From: Methylomarinum sp964442675
GTDB taxonomy: Bacteria; Pseudomonadota; Gammaproteobacteria; Methylococcales; Methylomonadaceae
Assembly: GCA_964442675.1 (NCBI GenBank)
Contig: CAYUAE010000025.1
Location: 1 to 18,699, forward strand
Length of the DNA stretch: 18,699 nucleotides
Direction: 5' to 3'
Part shown: piece after piece, positions 1 to 7,297 of the stretch
How positions within the stretch are numbered: the first letter of the stretch is position 1
Layout of the letters: the number at the start of each line of letters is the position of its first letter
Translations under genes and position numbers: made by a program
The notes under the pieces: model-generated
Told to the model about the DNA's origin: nothing
Databases searched by the model: none
The model's input: only the letters and a program-made list of their open reading frames with translations

Positions 1-1
1 G

Positions 2-1435
2 ATTATTTGCAACCTCACCGATGGCAAATTGCAAACAATCGACCGCTTGAAGGAAATGGTACGGCTGGCCGAAGGACTGGATGAAGAAGGCTATCTCGAT
101 CCAGTCGTACAAAAACGTGCACTCGAATGTCTTGAGCGCTTTGGTCAACGCATTCGGAACTTCCCCCCCGATCGAGTCAGCATCGTTGGCACCAATACGC
201 TCAGAACGGCTAAGAACGCACGCCAGTTCATTGTCAGCGCTGAAAAAGCCTTAGGCCACCCTATCCATATTATTTCCGGTATTGAAGAGGCACGACTGAT
301 TTATCAAGGTGTCGCCAACAGCTTAGGCAGCCATGCCAACAAGCGCCTGGTAATGGATATTGGTGGTGGCAGCACCGAATATATTATTGGCCAAAATGAT
401 GTGCCACTGGATAAAGAAAGTCTGCACATGGGTTGCGTAACCTTCAGCAAGCGCTTTTTCAAACACGGTAAACTGTCAAAAAAACGCTTTAAAAGTGCTG
501 TATTACTGGCCGAACAACGACTGGAACCCTTTCAACAGAAATTTAACCGCAACCAATGGGATGAAGCGATAGGCGCTTCTGGCAGCCTGAAAGCGATACG
601 CAATGTCCTGCATGCTGCAGGCTGGAGTAATAACGGCATTACCTGGGATGGGCTTGAAAAACTGGTCGAAACCTTGTTCGAATATGCGCATATTGACGAA
701 GTCCCATTACCTGAGCTCAGCGACGAGCGCCGCCCCGTTTTTGTCGGTGCAGTCGCCATTGTTTACGCCACCTTTCAGATGCTCAATATTGAGCAGATGA
801 CGGTTTCTGATGGCGCCTTACGGGAAGGCCTGATTCATGATCTGTTAGGCCGCCTTTACAACCACGACATCCGCTCCGAAACCAGCCGTACCGTTGCCGA
901 GTATTACCACGTCGACCAGCGCCATGCTGAAAACCTGAAGCAGACGATCGACTATATGCTCAATCAACTACCCTCTGATTCAGCCTTATATCAAAATGCA
1001 GAAGCCCGGCAATTTTTACACTGGGCCGCCGAATTGCATGAAATCGGTCAAAGCATTGCGCACAGCGGCTATCACAAACATAGTGCCTATATCATTGAAA
1101 ATGGCGATCTTGCCGGGTTTTCCCGCCAAGACCAGGCTCTGCTGGCGGCGATGATCAAAACGCACCGTAAGCGCTTTGCCAAATCACGGTTTAAAAAGTT
1201 ACATAGCCCCTGGGATCGAAAAGGCATTTTGATGACGATTATTTTGCGGCTGGCCGTTTTGCTGCACCGAAACCGTTATAGCCTGCGCCCTGAATTTAAT
1301 TTTAAACTGGAAAAAAAGCATATTTATCTGAACTTTTCAGATCATTGGCTGGAACAAGCACCGTTAACCCGGGCCGACCTGGAACAGGAAGCACGTTATC
1401 TGAATGACGCTAGTTTTCACCTCAATTTTATCTAA
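2..1435 (+). CDS. ppx: Exopolyphosphatase Ppx/GppA family, 5'-truncated by window edge
   Basis: Exopolyphosphatase or guanosine pentaphosphate phosphohydrolase, which releases phosphate from the ends of polyphosphate chains (or converts pppGpp to ppGpp) in the cytoplasm. The reading frame is open to the left edge, and its first visible residues (DGKLQTIDRLKEMVRL) match the family just after the first ATP-binding loop. About 15-25 N-terminal residues, including the DLGSNS-type motif, therefore lie outside the window. Counting from the TTG at position 29, the SGIEEA motif near residues 83-88 holds the family's catalytic glutamate, and the glycine-rich MDIGGGSTEY loop lies at about 109-118. The C-terminal third (about 300-400) has the HD-like helical region of long Ppx proteins (HWAAELHEIG). 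It is followed without a gap by an unknown gene, so the two are probably co-transcribed. Ppx versus GppA cannot be settled from sequence; ppx is the safer name because of the long C-terminus. Confidence 0.93.
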   Translation: MICNLTDGKLQTIDRLKEMVRLAEGLDEEGYLDPVVQKRALECLERFGQRIRNFPPDRVSIVGTNTLRTAKNARQFIVSAEKALGHPIHIISGIEEARLIYQGVANSLGSHANKRLVMDIGGGSTEYIIGQNDVPLDKESLHMGCVTFSKRFFKHGKLSKKRFKSAVLLAEQRLEPFQQKFNRNQWDEAIGASGSLKAIRNVLHAAGWSNNGITWDGLEKLVETLFEYAHIDEVPLPELSDERRPVFVGAVAIVYATFQMLNIEQMTVSDGALREGLIHDLLGRLYNHDIRSETSRTVAEYYHVDQRHAENLKQTIDYMLNQLPSDSALYQNAEARQFLHWAAELHEIGQSIAHSGYHKHSAYIIENGDLAGFSRQDQALLAAMIKTHRKRFAKSRFKKLHSPWDRKGILMTIILRLAVLLHRNRYSLRPEFNFKLEKKHIYLNFSDHWLEQAPLTRADLEQEARYLNDASFHLNFI

Positions 1436-2677
1436 ATGCTGAACGGCGTCAGGCTACTCTTTATCATTATTACACTACCGCCCGTTTTACTGGCGGTCGT
1501 GCTGTTTTTTGCGATTGAACAACGCCCGACAGTCACTCACCTGCAAGCCCTTGACCAACAACATATCGCCCGTGCCAAACAAATACTCAATTTTAGCGGT
1601 AACAGCCAAAAACCGATTCATACGCTGCAGTTAAGCGAGCAGGATTTGAATATTGCGATCAATTACCTGCTGAACCATCTCATCAAAAGTGCCGCGATGG
1701 TCTCGCTCACAGATAATGCCATGCATTTTCGAATCAGCCTGTTTTTGCCTGAAAACGTTTTCGGACCGGTGATCAATATTCGTTTTAAACTTCATCAAAT
1801 CAATGGCTTTCCAGCAATTGACCAGCTCCGGATCGGTCGTATTGCGGTCGCCGATGAGTTTGCCGGCCACATCATCGAAAGCGTTATTCAACATACCGAT
1901 TTAAAACAATATTATATTCTTGCCGCCCAACATATTCGCGCTATCCAGATTCAACCCAAACGACTGACCGTCACCTATCTGACCCATTTTAAAACGTCGA
2001 ATACGCAAACCAGAAATACCGAAAATCAATCCCTGCTGTTTTATCAGCAGATCATCAATCACGTTATTGACAAACATGACCCAGTCAAACGCCTGTCCTT
2101 GGCCGACATACTGCAACCCCTGTTTCTGGCAGCTTATCAACGCTCCACATTGGGTAACGCTGTTGAAGAAAACCGGGCTTTACTGTTGGCGGCCAGCAGT
2201 TATGTCAATAAGAAAGAGCTGCGTAATTTTATTCCGATCCAACTGTCAACCTCGAAATATTATCCAGTGTATTTATACCACCGCACCGATTTGGCTAAAC
2301 ATTTTACAGGCTCTGCCGCATTAGCGGCTACCGGCGTTGTGAGCTTGACGGAAATGCTGGGACAAAACAAAGAACTGGCTGACTTAAAAACGTCCAGCGG
2401 CTTCAGTTTTAGCGATTTGGCGGCCGACCGCGCTGGCCTTAAATTAGGCCAAACAGCAACTGAGTCTCCCAAAATGGCACGCAAAATTCAGAAAGCCATG
2501 CACAATATCAAGGACTATCACGCCTTCATGCCCGATATTAAATATTTACCGGACAACCTGACGCTGTGGGAATTTTCAAGTCGCTTTGGCACTGTGAACA
2601 GTCCGGCGTATAAAAAAATGATAAATATTATCGATCGACGCATCGACGCTTTACCAATTTATCAGCAAAGCCGCTGA
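1436..2677 (+). CDS. Membrane-anchored protein of unknown function, ppx-linked
   Basis: 413 residues; I do not recognise this as a named family. The ATG follows the ppx TAA directly (TAAATG), which implies translational coupling. Residues 7-27 form one hydrophobic segment, either a membrane anchor or an uncleaved signal, so the rest is probably periplasmic. Residues about 60-150 (TLQLSEQDLN, then a run of short strand-like segments ending LRIGRIAV) loosely resemble DUF2140/YpmS-type domains. Residues 289-338 carry H289-F290, K312-E313, D316, GFSFSDL at 322-328 and AD at 330-331, then a glycine-rich end. This spacing resembles the motif of the YfiM/DUF2279 periplasmic proteins, but the match is by eye only. 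The C-terminal about 60 residues are basic and hydrophilic. The gene ends at the base before the stop of a convergent gene. The open frame and codon use look genuine; no function is proposed. Confidence 0.8.
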   Translation: MLNGVRLLFIIITLPPVLLAVVLFFAIEQRPTVTHLQALDQQHIARAKQILNFSGNSQKPIHTLQLSEQDLNIAINYLLNHLIKSAAMVSLTDNAMHFRISLFLPENVFGPVINIRFKLHQINGFPAIDQLRIGRIAVADEFAGHIIESVIQHTDLKQYYILAAQHIRAIQIQPKRLTVTYLTHFKTSNTQTRNTENQSLLFYQQIINHVIDKHDPVKRLSLADILQPLFLAAYQRSTLGNAVEENRALLLAASSYVNKKELRNFIPIQLSTSKYYPVYLYHRTDLAKHFTGSAALAATGVVSLTEMLGQNKELADLKTSSGFSFSDLAADRAGLKLGQTATESPKMARKIQKAMHNIKDYHAFMPDIKYLPDNLTLWEFSSRFGTVNSPAYKKMINIIDRRIDALPIYQQSR

Positions 2678-3847
2678 TTACCAGCTTTTGACCCAGTCAC
2701 CCACCTTGATTTTGCGGATATTGGTCGGCACCTCCAAATGTCCCGTTGAAAACTGAACATTAACCGCATCGAGTGTCAATAAACCGATGGCCTGTTTATT
2801 ACCCTGACTATTCCCTAAGCCATACAGACTGCGACTATTGCCGTAAACCACGAACTTATCACCGACTTTTAATTTATCCTGCGCCCCGGCGGCAATGACA
2901 AGCCCGTTATCATTGATTTTTACGATGCGTGTAGTGAATGGATAACAACTGAAAACCCGATGAATATCCTGTGTCGCCATTTTTATGATACGGGAAATTT
3001 TTTCCCCCGCCGGCGTCGCTTTAAACCGTGCACTGCCAACAGAGTAGCCAACAGGAATCCACACATCACCCAGAATAGAGTCTGAATAGCGATGCTGAAA
3101 TAACAAGGCGCCACTCAAGCCATCATGGACATAAACGTCCAGAGTGATACCACGTCGAACGATAACATCACGTAAGGCCGATTTAGCCTGTGCCAACAGA
3201 CCCGCGCCACGAATATAATCTGTTGATTCTACTTCGAAATCACGAATCACACCGGATAAAACAAACTGACTGTTATTTTGCCTGGCCAATTGTTGAATCG
3301 TATTATCGCCGTATTGACTGGTGGTCATAATCTCGGGCGCCAAATCGGGCCGTGCATACAAAACCGTTCGAGTTTGATTGCGGCCGATAAAATCCCCGGT
3401 TTCCATCAGCTGATTCATGATTTCGCGCGGAATACCGCCATATAAATCCTGCGATTCATTACCGCTGATCTGGCCTGTCGTTACAATCGGGAATGCGGTT
3501 GCGACAATTCTTTTTTTATAGCTCGCTTGACAGCCTTCCTGCTGCCCGACAACGGCGACAATCTGTACAAAATAGTGGTTATTTTCGCGCCATTCATCGA
3601 CGACCTTTGTATTAGCGATCAAATCCCTTGACGAATGCCTGCCAGCGGCTTTTGCCGCTTGTCGAATCGCCTGTTGAATCGCCTTCAGGCGAGCTTCGAT
3701 GACAGCACCCTGTTGAATCTCCGCCTGACCTTGACTGCTAATGACCTCCGGGGCAGTTTCATCCGTATGTTTGTTATCCGGTGTTGTTGCACAAGCTTGT
3801 ATCATCAAGGCGATAACACTCAAAAAAATCAATCGTGTTACAGTCAT
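2678..3847 (-). CDS. FlgT-like lipoprotein
   Basis: 389 residues from the ATG at 3847. A TTG two codons upstream overlaps the stop of the preceding gene and is less likely the start. The N-terminus is a lipoprotein signal: a hydrophobic stretch, then IQAC with Cys19; Ala at +2 is consistent with outer-membrane sorting. Residues about 37-125 (GQAEI, then an alanine/arginine-rich amphipathic helix AIQQAIRQAAKAA) resemble the FlgT N-terminal domain. The middle (about 125-285) contains a TolB/curli-assembly-like region (FVLSGVIRDFEVE, followed by VRRGITLDVYVHDGLSGAL). The last 85 residues end in a small beta-rich domain (VGDKFVVYG and IKVGDWVKSW) like the FlgT C-terminus. In Vibrio, FlgT forms the H ring around the flagellar basal body. 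It sits 2 nt after a FlgP-like lipoprotein gene, a pairing known from flgOPT loci. No other flagellar gene is in the window. The family assignment is by similarity of pattern. Confidence 0.62.
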   Translation of the reverse strand: MTVTRLIFLSVIALMIQACATTPDNKHTDETAPEVISSQGQAEIQQGAVIEARLKAIQQAIRQAAKAAGRHSSRDLIANTKVVDEWRENNHYFVQIVAVVGQQEGCQASYKKRIVATAFPIVTTGQISGNESQDLYGGIPREIMNQLMETGDFIGRNQTRTVLYARPDLAPEIMTTSQYGDNTIQQLARQNNSQFVLSGVIRDFEVESTDYIRGAGLLAQAKSALRDVIVRRGITLDVYVHDGLSGALLFQHRYSDSILGDVWIPVGYSVGSARFKATPAGEKISRIIKMATQDIHRVFSCYPFTTRIVKINDNGLVIAAGAQDKLKVGDKFVVYGNSRSLYGLGNSQGNKQAIGLLTLDAVNVQFSTGHLEVPTNIRKIKVGDWVKSW

Positions 3848-3849
3848 TA

Positions 3850-4521
3850 TCAATGTGTGGGTGGAAATTGGGTCAATAAAAAATAGCGCATGGCAATTTT
3901 AGCCGACGTATTTAACAACCATTCGCTATCATACAAACCGGCTTGCAATAACGCTCTGTCGACGACATGTTTTTCCCGACTGAAGCCGGCAATGGAGAAT
4001 TGGCCACGGCAATCGGCCGACATACAGTTTAAATTAACACTTTTTTTCGTCGCCTGCCGGTAGCCAATGCGACTGAATAACAGCTTATTGTCTTCCGACA
4101 CACAGTGCTGCACCGTGAGCGGGTTTTCCATGCACTGCCTGAAACGGTCGCTCACGGTTAAACGCAAATTGACGCGGGCAAAATGCTTATCGTACATTCG
4201 TTGCGCTTTAGCTTCGCGCAAATAATTGTCCACATAAAAACGAAATGACTCATCTTTTACGACTTTTTCACCAACACGCGCGCCATCTGGCAACGTTTGT
4301 TGAAACAACAATGCCGCCAATTGTCGATAGGCATCGATTGCAGCCGCCTGCTCGGCTTTATAGCGCCGTTGCAATGCCGTCAAGCCGGCCACAGACTGTA
4401 TTTGCGCTTGACTGGTCGCCGTCAAAATAACGTCTGACTGCGCTTGTTTATTCATACCCGTACAGGCCGGCAAGACAAACATGGCCAGTAACACGCCTGA
4501 AAGTATGCTGATTTGCTTCAT
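3850..4521 (-). CDS. FlgP/LPP20-like outer-membrane lipoprotein
   Basis: 223 residues from the ATG at 4521. A longer frame from a TTG at 4539 exists, but an AGGAG ribosome-binding site six bases before the ATG decides the start. The signal peptide ends in lipobox LPAC (Cys20) with Thr at +2, predicting an outer-membrane lipoprotein. Residues about 35-110 hold an alanine-rich helix leading into AIDAYRQLAALL, then a strand-turn pattern with VVKDESFRFYVDNYLREA. This is the LPP20/FlgP arrangement, in which a conserved AYRxLA helix precedes a small beta domain. It is longer than Vibrio FlgP: the C-terminal half has five cysteines (CMENPL, QHCVS, NLNCMSADC), possibly disulphide-bonded, that I cannot assign. 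It is the promoter-proximal gene of a pair with the FlgT-like gene (TGATAATG junction). It could also be an unrelated LPP20-like lipoprotein. Confidence 0.58.
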   Translation of the reverse strand: MKQISILSGVLLAMFVLPACTGMNKQAQSDVILTATSQAQIQSVAGLTALQRRYKAEQAAAIDAYRQLAALLFQQTLPDGARVGEKVVKDESFRFYVDNYLREAKAQRMYDKHFARVNLRLTVSDRFRQCMENPLTVQHCVSEDNKLLFSRIGYRQATKKSVNLNCMSADCRGQFSIAGFSREKHVVDRALLQAGLYDSEWLLNTSAKIAMRYFLLTQFPPTH

Positions 4522-4527
4522 TATCGG

Positions 4528-4532
4528 CTCCT
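4528..4532 (-). promoter_or_regulatory. Shine-Dalgarno AGGAG of the FlgP-like gene
   Basis: The minus strand reads AGGAG six bases before the ATG at 4521. This is one of the clearest ribosome-binding sites in the window. It fixes the start at 4521 rather than at the upstream TTG (4539). Confidence 0.75.
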
Positions 4533-4616
4533 GTTTCAATACTGTCTTAATCGGCCGACCTGCAATTATCTTAAATATCTGATGTTACGCAGACCTAACG
4601 TGTATGATGAATTTAC

Positions 4617-4712
4617 CCGGCACCTCGTAATGCCTCGCCATTTATGGTGAGGATGAAAAGGTGCAATGAAAATTTAAGTAAAAAACCCTTGTCCTTCAGG
4701 ACGAGGTGCTGG
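4617..4712. mobile_element. Putative MITE-like element, 96 bp, with terminal inverted repeats and a 6-bp direct repeat
   Basis: The ends read CCGGCACCTCGT (4617-4628) and, on the opposite strand, CCAGCACCTCGT (4712-4701), matching at 11 of 12 positions. The sequence ATTTAC is present directly outside both ends (4611-4616 and 4713-4718), as expected for a target-site duplication. Inside are two strong small hairpins: 4633-4640 with 4645-4652 (8 bp, TTTA loop) and 4688-4694 with 4699-4705 (7 bp, TTCA loop). There is no coding capacity. The right duplication contains the rsfS stop codon, so insertion was immediately downstream of that gene. Paired subterminal hairpins also occur at IS200/IS605-type ends, but those elements make no target duplication. 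The transposase family is unknown. Confidence 0.55.
4680..4705 (-). terminator. Rho-independent terminator of proA-nadD-rsfS, inside the MITE-like element
   Basis: On the minus strand a 7-bp stem (CTCGTCC / GGACAAG, one G-U pair, loop TGAA) at 4705-4688 is followed by GG and six T residues (4685-4680). It lies about 10 bases beyond the rsfS stop codon. The stem is part of the putative MITE, so the insertion may have supplied the operon's terminator. Confidence 0.6.
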
Positions 4713-4714
4713 AT

Positions 4715-5071
4715 TTACCGATTCACCGCGCTCTCATTGTCCTGACTGGCATCCATACGCCAAAGTTTCTCCAATTGATAAAACTCACGCGCCTGTGCTG
4801 TCATCACATGCAGAATAACATCGCCTAAATCCAACAATACCCAGTCGGAGCCCTGCTCACCTTCAAAGCCAGGGTGACTGATCCCAAGCTTCTTCACTTT
4901 TTCGGAAACATAGCTGCATAAGGCGCGAGCATGACGCTCAGATGTTGCGGTCACAATAACCATGTAATCGGTTACCGTGGTTTTATCACGCACATCGAGA
5001 GCGGTAATATTTTCTCCTTTATGTTCGTCGATAACATCGGTAACGGTTTTCAATAATTGTTCGGCTTGCAT
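4715..5071 (-). CDS. rsfS: Ribosomal silencing factor RsfS
   Basis: 118 residues, the usual length for RsfS/YbeB. The protein binds uL14 on the 50S subunit and blocks subunit joining during starvation. Family marks are ALDVRDKTTVTDYMVI near residues 24-39, the SERHARAL helix at about 44-51, the conserved GxxxxDWVLLDLGDVILHVM region at about 74-91, and the REFYQLEKLW ending. The ATG abuts the nadD stop (TGAATG), so the two are translationally coupled; proA, nadD and rsfS form one operon. In many gammaproteobacteria rlmH follows rsfS. Here it is missing, and the putative mobile element begins just after the rsfS stop codon. Confidence 0.96.
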   Translation of the reverse strand: MQAEQLLKTVTDVIDEHKGENITALDVRDKTTVTDYMVIVTATSERHARALCSYVSEKVKKLGISHPGFEGEQGSDWVLLDLGDVILHVMTAQAREFYQLEKLWRMDASQDNESAVNR

Positions 5072-5701
5072 TCAAAGACCTGTCTGTTGATAAAGATTAT
5101 GTTGATAAATTGCCTGGATCACCGCATCCGGCATTAGAAATTTTGGGTCACACCCTGCCGCAATCAGTTGGCGGATTTTTGATGATGATATCGCAAGTGG
5201 CGTAACATTGTGAAAATAGAGCGCACCACCTCTCGTGCATCGCAGTCGATCGACATCATCGGTTATCTTAGACGCCAATTTTGACGATAGCGTTCCTGTT
5301 TTGTAACCCGGCCGGGTCATGACAACGACATGCGCAAACAGGAATAAATCAGCCCATCGATGCCAGGTTTCAATCCCTTCAAACGCATCGGCGCCCATAA
5401 AAAGCACGATGGCTTGTTCTGGAAATTCATCACGTAACGAAGCCAGTGTGTCCACCATATACGACGGACCGGGCCGATCGATCTCCCTGCGATCGGCAAT
5501 CCAGCCGGGTAAATCGGCTATCGCCAGCTGTAGCAATTGCAAGCGAAGCTCGGCAGACACAGCAGGCGTTTCGCGATGGGCCGGAATACGGCACGGAATC
5601 AAGCGAATTTCATGCAGCCTGAAAAATTCTTTGACCTCAAATGCCGTTCGCAAATGTCCATAATGAACCGGATTAAAGGTTCCGCCATAAACGCCCAACA
5701 T
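5072..5701 (-). CDS. nadD: Nicotinate-nucleotide adenylyltransferase
   Basis: 209 residues, close to E. coli NadD (213). Transfers AMP from ATP to nicotinate mononucleotide, making deamido-NAD in NAD synthesis; cytoplasmic. The nucleotidyltransferase signature is complete: GVYGGTFNPVHYGH at residues 3-16 (HxGH at 13-16), and near the C-terminus ISSSKIRQLI, the second ATP-binding signature. SYMVDTL near residue 85 and FMGADAFEGIETWHRW near 101-116 are typical NadD substrate-binding segments. The ATG overlaps the proA stop by one base (TAATG). The order proA-nadD-rsfS is common in gammaproteobacteria. Confidence 0.97.
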   Translation of the reverse strand: MLGVYGGTFNPVHYGHLRTAFEVKEFFRLHEIRLIPCRIPAHRETPAVSAELRLQLLQLAIADLPGWIADRREIDRPGPSYMVDTLASLRDEFPEQAIVLFMGADAFEGIETWHRWADLFLFAHVVVMTRPGYKTGTLSSKLASKITDDVDRLRCTRGGALYFHNVTPLAISSSKIRQLIAAGCDPKFLMPDAVIQAIYQHNLYQQTGL

Positions 5702-6957
5702 TATTGCCGGATATGACCATCGCCCAGCACCACATATTTCAGTGTCGTCAGCCCGTGCAAACCCACCGGGCCTCGCGCATGAAGTTTGTCGGTACTGATA
5801 CCAATTTCAGCGCCCAAGCCATATTCATAGCCATCGGCAAAACGGGTTGACGCATTCACCATGACTGAACTGGAGTCGACTTCCCTTAAAAAACGTCGTG
5901 CCAGCGTGTAATTTTCGGTAACAATACTTTCGGTGTGTGCAGAACTGTATTGATTGATATGTTCAATCGCTTCATCAATCCCTGAAACAATCCGGATAGA
6001 CAATATCGGCGCCAGATATTCGGTCTTCCAATCGTCTTCTGTCGCTCTAATACAATCAGGCACTAACGAACATGTTTTAAGGCAGCCTCGAAGTTCGACG
6101 CCTTTTTCCCGATACTGCTGCGCCAGTGATGGCAAAACGCGGGCGGCAATGGTTTCGCCCACCAGCAACGTCTCCATCGCATTACAAACACCATATCGGT
6201 GTGTTTTTGCATTCAATGCAATATTGATCGCCTTATCAACATCCGCATCATTATCAATGTAAACATGGCAAATACCATCTAAATGCTTGATCACGGCAAT
6301 GGTGGCATCGCGAGAAATCCGTTCAATCAGACCCTTGCCGCCGCGTGGCACGATGACATCGACATATTGATCCATCGTAATCAACGCGCCCACAGCTTCC
6401 CGATCAGTGGTTTCAACCACCTGCACCGCCGCTTCCGGCAAACCGGCCTGCTTCAAACCTTCGGTAACACAGGCTGCGATGGCCTGATTCGAATGTATTG
6501 CTTCAGAGCCACCCCGTAAAATACAGCTATTACCCGATTTTAGACACAAAGCGGCCGCGTCAACGGTCACATTAGGCCGCGACTCGTAAATGATACCGAT
6601 AACACCCAATGGCACCCGCATTTGCCCGACCTGAATCCCGCTGGGACGATAATTCAAATCGGTCATACTGCCAACAGGGTCGGCTAAGGCCGCCACCTGT
6701 TTCAAGCCGTCAATCATACTGTCGATGGTTGTGTTTTTAAGTTCCAGACGGTCTAATAAGGCGCTATCCAAACCATTGTTTTTTCCATTTTCAAGGTCTT
6801 TCCGATTCTCTGCCTGCAAGGTTTCACGATTGGCCTGTAATGCTTCGGCAATGTTAATCAGTGCCTGATTTTTCCGGCCGGTCTCTGCCCTGCTCATTTC
6901 TCGACTGGCCTGACGCGCATTACGCCCTAATTGCGCCATATATGTTTCGATATTCAT
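5701..6957 (-). CDS. proA: Gamma-glutamyl phosphate reductase
   Basis: 418 residues, full length. NADPH-dependent reduction of gamma-glutamyl phosphate to glutamate semialdehyde, the second step of proline synthesis. Aldehyde-dehydrogenase-fold marks include PLGVIGIIYESRPNV (116-130), CILRGGSEAIHSN (145-157), VPRGGKGLI (203-211), and VCNAMET with Cys258 as the probable catalytic cysteine. HARGPVGLHGLTTLKYV near the C-terminus is a ProA signature. The start has a good GGAGGG ribosome-binding site (6962-6967 on the minus strand) and lies downstream of a promoter at 6989-7026. proB, which makes the substrate, is not in the window. It is the first gene of the proA-nadD-rsfS operon. Confidence 0.98.
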   Translation of the reverse strand: MNIETYMAQLGRNARQASREMSRAETGRKNQALINIAEALQANRETLQAENRKDLENGKNNGLDSALLDRLELKNTTIDSMIDGLKQVAALADPVGSMTDLNYRPSGIQVGQMRVPLGVIGIIYESRPNVTVDAAALCLKSGNSCILRGGSEAIHSNQAIAACVTEGLKQAGLPEAAVQVVETTDREAVGALITMDQYVDVIVPRGGKGLIERISRDATIAVIKHLDGICHVYIDNDADVDKAINIALNAKTHRYGVCNAMETLLVGETIAARVLPSLAQQYREKGVELRGCLKTCSLVPDCIRATEDDWKTEYLAPILSIRIVSGIDEAIEHINQYSSAHTESIVTENYTLARRFLREVDSSSVMVNASTRFADGYEYGLGAEIGISTDKLHARGPVGLHGLTTLKYVVLGDGHIRQ

Positions 6958-6988
6958 CCATCCCTCCGGCTTGAGTGAAAAGCCCTGT

Positions 6989-7026
6989 ATTATACCTGTT
7001 TATACCCCTTATCAAGCTATTTTCAA
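6989..7026 (-). promoter_or_regulatory. Sigma70-type promoter(s) for proA-nadD-rsfS
   Basis: On the minus strand, TTGAAA (7026-7021), a 16-base spacer and TATAAA (7004-6999) make a strong promoter pair. An overlapping alternative uses TTGATA (7015-7010) and a perfect TATAAT (6994-6989) with a short 15-base spacer. Transcription would start roughly 25-40 bases before the proA ATG. Confidence 0.6.
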
Positions 7027-7201
7027 CGCCATCTAACAGCATCACCATCACTTTCGAGGTACATATCCTTTTCCCGCCTGATGCCCATTGTCATATTTTG
7101 TGAAGTAGCTCAAAGTTTTCCCATGTGATTCAACCATACTTGAAATCAAACATTGAGTATTTCATGTTTTTCTCCCACGTTAGTGATGTAGCAATCCTTA
7201 G

Positions 7202-7230
7202 AGCTGTATCGACCGATACAGCTTTTTTTT
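7202..7230 (+). terminator. Orphan rho-independent terminator
   Basis: A perfect 10-bp stem (7202-7211 with 7214-7223; functionally about 9 bp with a four-base loop) is followed by eight T residues (7223-7230). It faces the plus strand, yet the gene to its left (proA) is on the minus strand. It therefore ends either a small RNA or a leader transcript. Its T run covers the TTG at 7229 that would be the furthest upstream start of the next gene. Confidence 0.8.
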
Positions 7231-7297
7231 GTCTGCCAACCAGACAAAACCTGTTCAGCCCGATAAAATAATATTTTTATTCTCTTTCAAAGCTTCC

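Larger units (their letters stand above)
6958..7297. other. Intergenic region between proA and the SpmA/B gene
   Basis: About 340 bases without a credible gene. It holds the proA promoter and ribosome-binding site at its left end, a weak dyad (TGAAAT 7141-7146 with ATTTCA 7159-7164), and a strong plus-strand terminator at 7202-7230. A possible plus-strand -35 TTGAAA at 7140-7145 has only a poor -10 (CATGTT). I see no tRNA or known riboswitch. A short untranslated RNA ending at the terminator is possible but not shown. Confidence 0.5.

Noticed and set aside
4617..4712. Reading the 96-bp element as an IS200/IS605 relic
   Set aside because: The subterminal hairpins fit, but those elements do not duplicate their target. 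The matched outer repeats and ATTTAC flanks fit a DDE-type miniature element better. Left open, not preferred.
7030..7200. Small protein or riboswitch before the terminator at 7202
   Set aside because: No credible short reading frame with a ribosome-binding site and no known riboswitch pattern could be seen, so only the terminator is reported.
7229..7297. Start of the SpmA/B protein at the TTG at 7229
   Set aside because: The codon is within the T run of a strong terminator, and the extra 23 residues do not resemble the family. The GTG at 7298 is preferred, though it also lacks a clear ribosome-binding site.
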